Below are positions 23,936 through 35,074 of a stretch of DNA of 64,000 nt, piece by piece. The notes under the pieces are model-generated. The model saw nothing but the letters and a program-made list of their open reading frames with translations. It was not told where the DNA came from and searched no databases. Position numbers and translations under genes: made by a program. Position 1 is the stretch's first letter; every line of letters begins with the position of its first letter. This DNA comes from Coffea arabica. Its lineage: Eukaryota; Streptophyta; Magnoliopsida; Gentianales; Rubiaceae. Where the stretch lies: assembly GCF_036785885.1 (NCBI RefSeq), contig NC_092329.1:7440001-7504000 (forward strand). Direction: 5' to 3'.

Positions 23936-25703
23936 CTTGCTTTCAAGTTCCAACTTTGAGCTACCCCGATGAGCTGAGTGCAAGAAATAGTAAAGCAAGG
24001 TTTGTCTTAGTGCCGCTTACGAGTTGCATGGGGACGCCATAGGCGCTGTTGGGACAGGCGGTAATGTACATAAATAAAATATTTCATATATATTTAATAT
24101 AACAAATATAATATTTTTTAAATATTATTATAATTATATAATTATAACATACCAAATATTATAGTAATAAATACAATAATTAAACAAAAACGGACATAAT
24201 AGAACCGTACTGGCCCCATGTCACTCATGCTAGATGCATACATCAAAGGAGGACTAATAGAATTAAAAAGATCTTTACCAAAAAAGAAGAAAAAAAAAAA
24301 AAAGAGTACATAATGTAGACTGTGTGCACGGTATCCCAACCTTTTAACTGGACTAATTTTTTTAAGATCGTGTAAAACCTTATTCCAAGAATACATAGTA
24401 AAATAACACACAAAAATTGATTACGGAATTTGCTAATAATAATCAGACTACGGACCGTGGGACTGCCCGCGAGGGCGAGTGGTGGTCCTCATCATTAGTT
24501 ATCTTCTCGTGTTTTGCTTGTCATATCAAGGCCTTGAAGTCGTCCCTTCATTATTTGTGATCTGAAAGAATCCACTAATAATTGGAGAGAAATTTCATCC
24601 AAGTCTTTAAAAGGTGCAAACTTGAGTTATGTGAGATTAAAAGGAGACGTGAGTTTGATCGATATCGTGGCATCAGTGCCGTGATGAGGCTGGGATTGGG
24701 GGCCTTTAGTAGAGGGGCCGATGATCTAACGCGGTTTTCTCTACCTTGAATCATGTCAATTCATGTCTGAACAATTCTATCCATACCACATATGTGGCAA
24801 CGGAGTCCACAGATAGTCTAACTTGTTCCGTAGTCTGATAGTTAACTATCAGTAAATTCGATGATCGATTTTCGTGTGTTATATTACTGTGTATTTTTGG
24901 AGCAAAACTCTACACAATCTTAAAGAGTTAGTCTAGCAAAAAGCTGGAATACTCCTAAGTGAAATATATGTGTCTGTGTGTGTGGCAATGGAGAAATCGG
25001 AAGGCAATGAACGGTGATAGCCCATTGGACTCTTGCCAATTGCCGACCAGTCGGAAACCACTCTTACACAGATATAGTTGTAACAACATGGATTGAATAA
25101 ATTTTAGAGGAGGGTATAAATCGTGGACAATTGAACACACTCTAGCTTAAAATTCAACTTGGGTACTCGTTAGACAAACCCATCTTACCATTCGTATTAT
25201 TTTGTAGTTTGGTTGAGCTTTGACCATTATTATGGTTGTTGAAACCTGTAACGGTTCCAATATGGTAGTAAAAGTTTGCATACTTAGTACCGTATTAGTA
25301 GCTATTAAGTGGAATCACATGCCTGCCAAATTTGGAAACTCACTTCAATCTCTAATCCGCCGAAATTTGTTAGGAAGTTGATAGATAGAATGCAGATGCG
25401 GCTCCCGAAATTATTGACGTTGTAGACTTAAATTTCAACTAAGGACAAGAAAGCAGGAAAACAGAGAGATGATGTGTAATAATGAAATCAGATCCAACAA
25501 GAAATAATATTGTCGGCCGGGTTTGGACTTGAGAATTGAAGTTGGCAAAGATATTCACAAATTTTTTTTTTTTTAAAGAAAACCAGCTTCAAATAAGATC
25601 ACAAGTTTGAGTTAGCAATGTTCCAAATTTTTAGGGCAAAAACATTCTACAATAATAGTAGTAGTACTTCTATGTTGGCTTTTGACTCACTTTGTCAGCA
25701 CAC

Positions 25704-27130
25704 TTTCTCAATCAATTCCCAAATCGAAAAGAGAAGACAATTTTTTTCCCCTGTAACCTACAACATCATCTTAAACTACAACATCTCAGATATTATCCCC
25801 TTTTATACTAATAGCTTTGATATTCATCTCGGCAGGTTACAGGAACAATTCCATCTGGTGGACGGCCTCTAGATGCATTAAAATGTCCGCAATTATTAGC
25901 AGCTATTCTTAAGCTTTCTTTGGCTGAAATATTAGCTTGTGTTTTTATGCACTTGTAAACCCCCCCCCCCCCCCCCCCTCCCTCTTATTTATTTTTTTGT
26001 CAAAGTTATGCACTTGTACTTGATTTGCTTGACCATGGCTGGTAGATGTTGGACCTCCGTTTCATGAAGGCAAGGAAGAATTGATGTTTGCTGATATTTC
26101 AATACAATAAGTTTTAGGATTAATCTTATAGACATCGTCGTGTATACACTATCACGATTAAATAAATGACACGTGTGTAAAATTTGAATTTAAAATTTAA
26201 AACTTTTCCATGTGTCATCCATCTAACCGTGATAATGTATTATACACTGATGATGTGTAAAATTTACTCTAAATTTTATTACGAAGGGTACATTATTATT
26301 ATTTACCATCCTATTTTGTAACACTGCATCCTTGCTTTTCAATACAATAAGGTATGGTTTTCTATAAAGTAAAAATTAGATAAAAAGCACCTCCAATTAT
26401 GTTGTTAATGGAAATATCAACTTTGCCCTCGCTTTAAGTATTATTAAACAGAACGAAGGCCGAATCAATAACACAAAAACATAATATGCTTTTACGTACT
26501 TAAATGCAAAATCGCAAGGGATGTGGATATTATAGTATCAAAATAGAGCATATTTCATGCTTCGCGCGGGTTTTTAGAGTGCATTTTGCGTGAATTTATG
26601 TAACTGGAGGTGTTTACTACTCACTTTCCACTTTGCAGAAAATTGCAAGTGGTTAAGTAAAAAAAAAAACTAAATGAAAGCTATTCCTATATTTGTATAT
26701 TGTCTCCCTCAAATTTAATGGATCATATTTCCAGAGGTTGTCAAGATGCGTAAAAAGCTAGCATACCCAGTTATATATGAAAGACAATTTGTACGTTTTA
26801 GTATGCAATTAAGAAAAACTGTAGAAAATGATTTGAAACAAATAAAAATCGGTCAACAGCAAGTTTCTTTGCATAATTATTTGCTGAATCTATCTGCATC
26901 TTAATAAGGAGTTTGTTGTGGAAATTCAAATTTTCCCACATAGAGAATGCCAATTGATGTAGTTTTATACGATCTTGAAGTATAAGTACAGTCATTTTTG
27001 TTGATTTCTTTTCGAACCAAAAAGATTAATTAATACGCATTAAAGTGAGAAGGATGGATTTTTTTTCGTATTTAATAGTTGTTTACCATCTCAAAGTTAC
27101 TATATATAAGCTTCCATGTAACTCAGATAG
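25704..27130. other. intergenic, no gene; C tract and MITE
   Basis: No coding region recognised. Contains a 19-C run (25960-25978) between two copies of TTATGCACTTGTA-like sequence (about 25945 and 26004), and the MITE at 26118-26270. Confidence 0.5.
26118..26270. mobile_element. short MITE, family with TGTATACACTATCAC ends
   Basis: About 150 bp. The left end (TAATCTTATAGACATCGTCG, then TGTATACACTATCACG) matches the complement of the right end (ATCATCAGTGTATAATACAT, then TATCACG). A relative with the same interior (AAAATTTGAATTTRAAAT, ATGTGTCA) lies at 45478-45635. Confidence 0.65.
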
Positions 27131-27550
27131 GGAGGCTTGGCTTGAACTCGGTCAAACCGTGTTCGAGCCAAGTCTCGAGCTACTCGAGCATACATTTGAG
27201 TCGAGTTCGAGTCAGAATTTTGTAGCTCGTGGCTCGACGAGTAGCTCGTCGAGCCATATAATTTAAATAATATATATGTATTATAATTATAAAATGACCG
27301 TTATGGATATAATTTATACTGAATTTACAAGTAAGGTATCGAGTCAAAAAGCTTGATTACTCGACTCGATAAGGCTTGACTAAAGGTCGACCTTATCGAG
27401 TCGAGTCTCGAGCTTTTAAAGATTTCCTCGAGTCAAGCTCGAGTTTGAGATTTTTCGACTCGATCGAGCTCGAGTCAAGTTATTTATAGGTCGAGTCGAG
27501 TTCGAGTATAGCAATACTCGAGCTCGACTCGGCTCGATTACATACCTAAA
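27131..27550. repeat. CGAG-rich inverted repeat element
   Basis: Two arms rich in GAGCTCGAGT/ACTCGAGCTC motifs surround an AT-rich centre (about 27250-27340). The left arm includes GTTCGAGCCAAGTCTCGAGC and the right arm CTCGAGCTCGACTCGGCTCG. Related stretches occur at 48395-48795 and 50835-51385. No protein-coding capacity. Confidence 0.7.
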
Positions 27551-27834
27551 CTCAGATGGTTTGCTTAACGTGTTAAAAAGAGAAAAGATTGTAGCAGAAT
27601 TATAAGCATTTTTCACTCGTTCGAAATGAAAATTTTGGGACAACACAAATGGTAATGCAAACTATTGGCGTTGGATTAATCACCGTTAAAATGGTCTTCT
27701 TTAACGATCGGAAAGAGTTCCTAATCTTGCATCGCTAGAGTGTTTACTGTTCTTCACGAGTTTCAAAAGAACCAGGCAATACAATTTCCTTTTTTTTTTT
27801 AAATTGAGACTCTAATCCTTAGAAGGTAATGCTG

Positions 27835-28080
27835 AAAGATGAATCAAGTTACTCGATGCTCGAATGAAACTCAACTTGATAAGAGTTCGTTTAATCTTGA
27901 TTCGCTAATTTGTCAAGCGAAACTTAAATAGCTTTTTATGTTCGAAAACTTTTAAATTTGATTCAAGTTCGGTTCGACAACTAAACAAGTCAAAACTTAA
28001 ATAAAATTTCAAACTCGTTAAAACAAGCAAATAAATTTAAATATTATGATATTCAACTGGATTAGACTCGTTTATACCCA
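27835..28080. repeat. dispersed repeat with TTAGACTCGTTTATACCC end
   Basis: AT-rich element with scattered TTCGATT/AACTCG motifs, ending TTAGACTCGTTTATACCC. It matches 46680-47060 along its length, where a SINE-like unit interrupts it. Confidence 0.65.
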
Positions 28081-28914
28081 TATTAGAGAGTAGTGCAAAG
28101 AGGAAAGGACTTGAAGTAGAACTAGAAACCTCCCCCCTTTTTTTTGTGTGTGTGTCAATTAGAACAAGAACCTTGTTCTTACCTAATTAATGTATTCGGC
28201 AACATGGTTGAGTCTTAAGAACCGGGTATTACAATTCTTCAATGCGTTGTGGTTCCTCAAATGGTTCAGGTTGGGCTGATCTAAGCTAGGCCCTTTCACT
28301 AAAGATTTCTTCAATCGTAACAGATTGGGCTTGAATGAGCTTGCCAAGTGGGCCGATTGCAAATGTGAGGGTTATTGTCAGTGTATTTAGGTTGATTGAT
28401 GCCAATCTCAGTCCATTTAATTTGGGCCTGGATGTGTCCTTAATACCTCAGCACATTCTTCACCGCTTTAATTGATCAATTCCACGAACCAACCAGTAGA
28501 AAAGCCTCCTAACTCATGTTGTTAAATTTAGATCGTGATTCTGCAAATCTCAACTATTACCCCTTCTTTTTTTTAAAATTTATTTTTTAGCTATCAGAAA
28601 TTGGAAATCAAATTTCTCAATTTTTAATTAGAAGCACAAAATTAGAAGCACAAAAGTATTCATCAAAATTGAAACAACTCCACATTGGGACTTGCCGGTA
28701 AACCAAGGATATATTGAATTCGATTAAAAGTCCAAATAAATAGTATGAAGCAAAATCCTCGTGGATTTACCTGTTGTGCTTGTACCTTGAATTTACTGTA
28801 CAAATTTTTTTACTGTCAAAGATAATTCAAATAATTACAGATAATTAATTGATTGAGACGCTACAAGACTGGTCATCATGATCAACTATGAACTCTTATA
28901 TGGGGACGAGTCAA
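28081..28914. other. intergenic downstream of TT1-like gene, nothing seen
   Basis: No gene or repeat recognised. The right part will contain the 3' UTR of the minus-strand gene that ends at 28915. Confidence 0.45.
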
Positions 28915-29901
28915 CTAAACAAAAAGGGAACGTGTCCTTGTACTTTCATGCAAATCAACTGCATCAATTGATGGAGGAGGAGGAGGAGAAGGGCCATGAC
29001 CAGAACCAAAGGAAGCAATATGATCTTTCAAAGACCTTTTATGCTTAAAGTCGCAACCGCACATGCAATGCCAACGTTTCCCACAATTCTTCTCATGGGT
29101 TCGCCAGTCACCTTTCACGGCCAAGCACTTGCCGCACTTTCGACAAGAAAATCGTTTGGTCCCATGTTTTCTCTTGTAATGAGTTTGCAACGTACGAAAA
29201 TCCTTCAATGGTCTTGCTCTCGGATGATTTATGTTGTTCTTGCACCCTTCTTCACAGCAATAACAAGGAATTAATAACATGGCTTTTGGTCGTGTTCCCT
29301 TCAACGATTCTGGCCCCTTCCTATATTGTGATCCGTGACCCCACATATGCATCTGCTAAACAATCATCCTAGGATTAATATTGTCACCAAACACGCACCC
29401 AAAAAAAAAAAAAAAGTAGTAGAAAATTGATTCATATCCATGAGGAATCAAGGATGTAATAGGGGATATATACATATGAATATATTTATTTACCTGGAGA
29501 TTGTTGTAGCGATTGAAAGTTTTGCTGCAAATATGGCAAGAAAAATGGGTGAAGCCTACGAGAATTTGTGCTCGAGTTGGTATCCAATATGGGGCGGGTG
29601 AAAAACCAGTTGCCAAATTTTCCACTCCTTTCTCATAATCATTTAAACTCAAGGAGGCAACCCTGGTGCAAGTACTAGGAGGACCAATGTGCAAGGATAT
29701 AGTAACATCCTCTTTTTCATCTCCAAATGAACTAGGGTTCTTTTCAAGGTCCGATGATTTCTGGGATTCTTGAGAACTCTGGGATTTGCGTTCTGGGAAA
29801 AAATTGAAGTGCTGGATGATTTTGTGATCGGCTGCACTAGAAGAAGAGGCGAAGAGAGAAAGACTAGAGGTAAATGACATGTTTGAATTTGAGTTCTCCA
29901 T
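28915..29901 (-). CDS. TT1: WIP-type C2H2 zinc-finger transcription factor, TRANSPARENT TESTA 1-like
   Basis: Nuclear DNA-binding protein of the plant WIP family. Arabidopsis TT1 (WIP1) is needed for proanthocyanidin deposition in the seed coat. Exon 1 is 29901-29494, exon 2 is 29352-28915, a phase-0 intron of 141 bp placed inside the first finger as in WIP genes; 281 aa (TT1 is about 300). The N-terminus is Ser-rich and variable, with the conserved DVTISLHIG patch. The WIP motif is at residues 106-108 ([12 protein letters not shown]). Finger 1 uses C122, C125, H138 and H142 ([17 protein letters not shown], then MHMWGH). The further fingers of the WIP domain follow ([35 protein letters not shown]). 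The C-terminus FGSGHGP and [10 protein letters not shown] are closer to TT1 than to WIP2/4/5. One difference from the usual CGSDFKHKR is Cys for Ser. The ATG at 29901 is the first in frame. Confidence 0.93.
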
Positions 29902-31062
29902 GCTACTACCTTGTACTACTAGTGCAAAACAAAGCCAAAAGGAGTAGTACTATCATTAATGTTGAAATTTTCACATGCAAGGTGATCTTATAATAGTATT
30001 ACAACCTCGGTTGAGTCTTGGTTATGGTAACAGGTAAATTGAGAGGAAGTTGCGATTGGAAGGACGGTGGCGAGAGGGAATTAAATTCTACCTAATATTA
30101 ATTCTGGTGGATTGAAAACAGCCTCCAATATTGCATGGGGGTAGTTAATCTCCACTGTTTTTACCACTTGACCTTTTTTGGGCATTGTAGAGCAAACTAC
30201 TTAATTGCTACGGCCCCATGGTTACCATATATTGCATGCATGAATTTTACAGCGGTAGGTAACAAAACTAGAAAATTTTGCTAATATTGTTATCCCACTC
30301 TTCCTTAGTCCACCTTTCTTGTTACGACACTCATATATATATATATATATATGGATGCGTTTACATTAGGGGCATTTGTGTTTCTTCCTTAAAATTGCTA
30401 ATTATTGACTTATTTTACTCCTCACGGAGCAGTGAATGCGCATGTCTGCGTTTTTTAGTACAGAATTTGCATTACTTAGAAATAACATTGTGGGTGCATT
30501 GCGTGGATCAGCCATGTTAGTAAAACACTAGCTATTTTTTTCAAACGATTTGTTTTGGAAATGTAGCAGTTGGAGAAGGCAACCGTAAATTTATTGTTTT
30601 GCCCAGGCACAAAACGACTGTTTGGATGGATTTCGGTCTACCTTAGAACGTTCATCCAACCATTGTACGAAGAGCTTTTACATTTTCATCATGTTGCACA
30701 ATATTCAAGAAATAGCTGTGTTAATAGCTTCTGGATTCTTTCTTTGTGTAGCACTTAGTTTGGCTTTAAATTATGAGCAATCCTATCTTAGATCGTATTA
30801 TTGTAGAGGGAACGAATAAGTGTTTTGAGAATTATCTCTGGTAGAGCTTTCTTTATCATTATAATACATGTTAGATAATGTTTTCAACAAAGCCAACATT
30901 GCAAGAATGCGTTTGCTCGTTTGTTTGGAAAATTTTTATGGAAGAATACTTGTTTGTGATTTCATCATGCTTACGATGCAACAAGAATATTTGTTACAAA
31001 AATTGACCAATTAAAACATATCCACCCCTTTACACATGTCGTCGCCATGCTGAAAAGATTCC
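29902..31062. other. upstream region of TT1-like gene, no gene seen
   Basis: No coding match. The first several hundred bases should contain the promoter of the minus-strand TT1-like gene. A (TA) microsatellite lies at 30333-30352. Confidence 0.45.
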
Positions 31063-31190
31063 GTTTGGATTGCAATTTTTTTGTAGAAAAATATATTGTA
31101 ACTATTTGATGTATGTGAAATAAAAAAATGATGGAAAAATATGATCACGAAAAATGTAAAAAATTTTCTTATGAAAGATTTCGATCGCTC
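31063..31190. mobile_element. GTTTGGATTG-family mini-MITE (degenerate)
   Basis: Starts GTTTGGATTGCAATTTTTTT and shares the interior TATGTGAAATAAAAAAATGA and CACGAAAAATGTAAAAAATT with the copy at 55913-56028. The right end is degraded. Confidence 0.6.
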
Positions 31191-32415
31191 ATAGATTACA
31201 GATTATAGGATTATGGAACTTCCTCGTATGACTAATGTACTCAGTTAAGCACCAATTTGTACTTTAACATCCTTCACGATCAAAACAATTAGATCAGAAT
31301 CGATCTTTCCCCTCATCTTCTCCCTTATAGAGATTAGGCAATGCTTCAAATTAATTGCTACAGGTAATAGTACTTACTCACGTAGAATACGTAATCGCCC
31401 CAAACACAAGCAAACAATTCGGTCGTATTCATTCAGCTCCAATATAAAGTTCCACGCCTAGAGATTCTACAGGCAACGAGTCTGCATCAAGACCATGTAT
31501 GGTGAAACACGAAACCATATGCATTGCAATAGGACATATGCCCGGTCTGCGGGAAAACTTTTCTGACGCGGAAACATTCGACTGAGGCCCCCTAGTTTCT
31601 TGAGTTTTTTTTTTTTTTGATAATCCACCATAAGTACTATTACTAGATGGTCTTTGTTATTATTGGAGCTTGTAGCACTGAATAGAGAAATTCAATAGAC
31701 ATCATCAATACTTTGGCGATATAAAAATTAGTCTTTATTCCGGCTTGAAAGAAGGAGAGAAAGTTTATCAAGGAGTTACAGGATCAAATATTGGGATGAG
31801 TTTTTCTTCAGGATTGGGTTCCCTTCTCTTTTCGGTACACTAATATTAAAAAGACATTAATTGTCTCATAAGAAAATGAGGAAAAAAAATGAATGAAGAA
31901 ATTCTTTACTTTCCGGAGGGGAAAAAAAATGGCCCTGAATTTGATTTAGTCTGTCTTCGCTTGCCATTGCTGTAGATTTCTTGGAGGCGGTCTGAGTCTG
32001 GCAAATAATACAGCAATGGCCAAAGGCTCGGACTCGAAAGAATTATGAATAGCTGAGAAAAGGAACCACTGGGGATTAATTATGGTCTGTCAAGATTGAG
32101 AATTAGCAACAATTTTCCCGCAGGTCATGCAATATAACATGTTTGGGTGATCAGCTTCTTAGGCATTTGGACTTTCTGAAGAGACCACCCCAGCTTCTGT
32201 TTCTGCTGGTGTTGTTGGGGTTGGCTGTGGAGTCGGTGAACCTGGCAACAAATTTTACCGCAGAATTAGCCTACATACACATACTTAACAATCAAAGAGC
32301 AAGATATAATGAAAATTACTCTCTTATTTTTAGTACATCAAATTTTGTAGTATGAATTAAGGGCAGAGGGGTTGGAAAGTCTCACTGGAATGATACTTGT
32401 GAGGCAATGATATAT
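31191..32415. other. intergenic, no gene seen
   Basis: Only short open frames without motif; the longest, around 32143-32355, starts with TTG and resembles nothing I know. Confidence 0.4.
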
Positions 32416-32637
32416 AGGCCCTATTGTCAACTGATTTTCAAGAGTTGATTTTAGATTCTGATCATTTTAGAAAAAAAGGTAATTTTATTGTGTTCTGAAA
32501 CTGCTATTTATATCATGATTTTGGATTTTTTTTTTAATCTAAAAAGCTGAAAATCAAAAGCATCTTTTTTGCTGTTTTTTTTTTCTAATTTTCTAAAATC
32601 AGCTTTTGCACAATCAGAAACAGTTGAGAACAAGCCC
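32416..32637. mobile_element. hAT-like MITE
   Basis: The left end GGCCCTATTGTCAACTGATT pairs imperfectly with the complement of the right end (GGGCTTGTTCTCAACTGTTT), followed by matching CTGATTTTAG stretches. A partial relative of the right end lies at about 32725-32755. Class is inferred from end structure only. Confidence 0.55.
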
Positions 32638-33354
32638 TTTATATCCTCAATTTTTTGAGTCTAAAAACAATTAAGAATAAAAAAAAATGTCCATTTTGAT
32701 ACTTTTTATTTAATTTTTACACAATCAGAAGCAAGCATCTGAGAACAAGGCCATTGTATCGTAAACCATGTTATACAGTAGAGGCAGTTAGCCTAATCTT
32801 TGCTCTAGGTGAATTTATTTTTAAGCAGCAAAGCAGTGACTGAATTTATTGAGGTGCCTATTTGCTTCCTACTATTTTGGAGGTAACATCAGCAAAAGAC
32901 CCTCAATATTTAGCCTAACACTCATATTTGGAATAAAATTGTCATTTGAGTTTTATAAAGTTTATCCCAATTGAACTTGAAATCCTAATACTTATTTGTG
33001 ATTAGTTACATTAAATAAATTTGAGAGGTTAGATTAGTATAATTAGAAAAATTTAAGGGGTAAGTTGAGATTTTAACTTAAGACAAATGGAATTATGAAT
33101 TTAACCATGATTATTTTGCGGACATCGACGGGGGCATCTAACCCATTCATGGCGACATGGGACACTTGGATCTTAGCCCATTTCCGTCCTGTGTGGAGTC
33201 CGAAAAAGCATTAGCCTGTAAGTTTAACTGGCCTCATTAGGGATTGGAATACACCAGGCCTTGGAATATTACAAAAACCCTTTTTTGTTTTATTTTATTT
33301 TATTTTTTTTGCTTTGGTCTTTACTTTCTATTACTAAGACATTTTTTCAAGTTT
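32638..33354. other. intergenic, no gene seen
   Basis: No coding sequence recognised apart from the partial MITE end near 32740. Confidence 0.4.
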
Positions 33355-33460
33355 TTTTTTTCAACCTCCCCACACCCTTCCCACCTCCAATTGTTAGGTT
33401 CAAGATTCAAACTCTAAACTGACAGAGAATTCTAAGAGTCCTCCCTTGGTCACCTATTAC
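33355..33460 (-). mobile_element. SINE-like unit with poly-T start
   Basis: A T run followed by CAACCTCCCCACACCCTTCC, CACCTCCAATTGTTAGGTTC and a tRNA-like AAGATTCAAACTC, ending TTCTAAGAGTCCTCC. Similar wording recurs at 35395-35500 and 52675-52810. Confidence 0.55.
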
Positions 33461-34339
33461 GAAGATTTTATTAAAAGACACTTTCTTTTTTGTTTTACAC
33501 ACTTATTATAAGAAGATAACTATACTTGTTTTTTTTCCGAAGACAGATTAGACATTAAAAAACACGTTGACCTTTTATGCTATTTGAAGCGTTAAAATTT
33601 TACTGATTCAATGCACGCAGTTAATTGGAAAATAAACATAATGTACGCACATGATACTTGTATTTTGTATTTACTGTTGTGGACACAGACGGTTAGAAAT
33701 CATGGGAAAAGACAGACAAGTTTTGGGATTTGGGGTAGCAGACCTTTTTTTATGTGAAAAATTGAAAGTGCGATTCATTATTTAATTTTAATGCCGAGGA
33801 TTCCTCAGTAAAATGAGTGAATTTCAACTCTAGAAGTAAATGCAGACTGCAGAGAGTAACAAAAATTCACCAACAAGCAAATATGATAGAATTACGGAAT
33901 TTTGTCTTGTCACCCATATTGACTTTTCAAACAAATGACTCAAGCCCAAGTCAATTAACTACTACTACTACTATGTTTAGCAGTCAAGTTTTTTTGTCAA
34001 GTTTATCTGTTACAAGTTTTTTAAAAATTTTACCTACAATAATCTCAAAAAACTTTTCAAAGTTTTTAAACTATACATTTCAAAATATTAAAAAAAAATA
34101 CATTTTAAAAATTTTTAAAAAAACTTTTACAGTAAATTATAGTAAAATTTTTGAGAAATATTCAAAAAATTCACTTGACAAACGGACCATCTAGTTTCAG
34201 GTTAGGCTCCACCATTACAGGATCAAAAGACCTTATGGCAAACATTTGCAGGTGGCGACCTTTCTGTTTTAGGTCTCTTGCTAGTGCCTCTAAGATGGCA
34301 GTAGGTAGCATAAAAATGCAGCTAAAAATGTAGCCAGAG
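33461..34339. other. intergenic, AT-rich, no gene confirmed
   Basis: Very AT-rich, especially 33990-34170, where complementary stretches (GTCAAGTTTTTTT and TTGACAAACGG) suggest another MITE. It may include the 3' UTR of the minus-strand RRM gene. Confidence 0.35.
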
Positions 34340-34432
34340 TCAATATAGAATCCTTTTCTGTGGGCCTGTGGCATCATTACACACAGCCACTGGATAGTCT
34401 GGATTGACTGCAACTTCAGAACCATCCATTCC
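34340..34432 (-). other. candidate terminal coding exon of the RRM gene
   Basis: After an AG at 34434-34433 the minus strand reads GMDGSEVAVNPDYPVAVCND and ends at a TGA at 34342-34340. The wording looks coding, but its phase (0) does not match the phase-1 donor at 35075, so at least one exon between them would have to exist and I could not find it. Low confidence. Confidence 0.2.
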
Positions 34433-35074
34433 CTACCTATGAAATTCACATGCAGTCACTATTAGATTACACTTGCGCCTCTCTGGCATGACTTTTTCCA
34501 ATTTGACCCATTGAGGCCATGGCCATGCTGTGTCACAGCACAAACTGGACAGCTATGGTCACATGGTTGCAATTTGCACGTGGCCCCATTGTGCCTAACA
34601 CTAATCTCACCTACTTGTACGTGGATTATGTGTGATGAATGCCTAGAGCTATGCTAGAAATTTCTTGTTTTGGATACTTTGTGAGGGTTTTGATCACAAC
34701 TCGCAAGCCGTGAATGTGATGCCCTTCATCAAAGTTCTTGACTTCATGCATTGTACAGCACGGATGCAATTGACAAACTATATAGTATTCGTGACAAAAC
34801 CAAAAAAACAAAGAGGGTTTGGCAAAAATTAATACCATAATGTTCATTATTGTAGTATTTTTTGTGATATATATAAATAATGCTTGTATCTGGAGACTTA
34901 GTTGCGTGTGAAAGTTAATTCTCAAGACAGTCGGTCCATTTTAAGGACTTGTTTAGGCAAGTCTTTCTTCAGCTAGTGAAATATCAGTGCTGTTTTTGTA
35001 CTCGTAAAGGGCACAAGCAAAAACATCAATATCAGAAAGAGAGAACGAAAAGGAAAGAAGGGAAGAGTACTTAC

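Larger units (their letters stand above)
20457..25703. repeat. segmental duplication, right copy (UGT85A block)
   Basis: Direct-orientation partner of 11226-18858. Differences from it: a MITE at 21195-21491, an extra 65 bp at about 22157-22222, an extra stretch of about 180 bp at about 24290-24475, and deletions corresponding to 16553-17313 and about 17882-18328 of the left copy. After CAGCACACT at 25703 the sequence passes into DNA unlike that to the right of the left copy, which marks the end of the unit. Confidence 0.92.

Noticed and set aside
32143-32355. 70-codon hydrophobic Leu-rich frame
   Set aside because: Starts with TTG, has no family resemblance and no splice or neighbour context.
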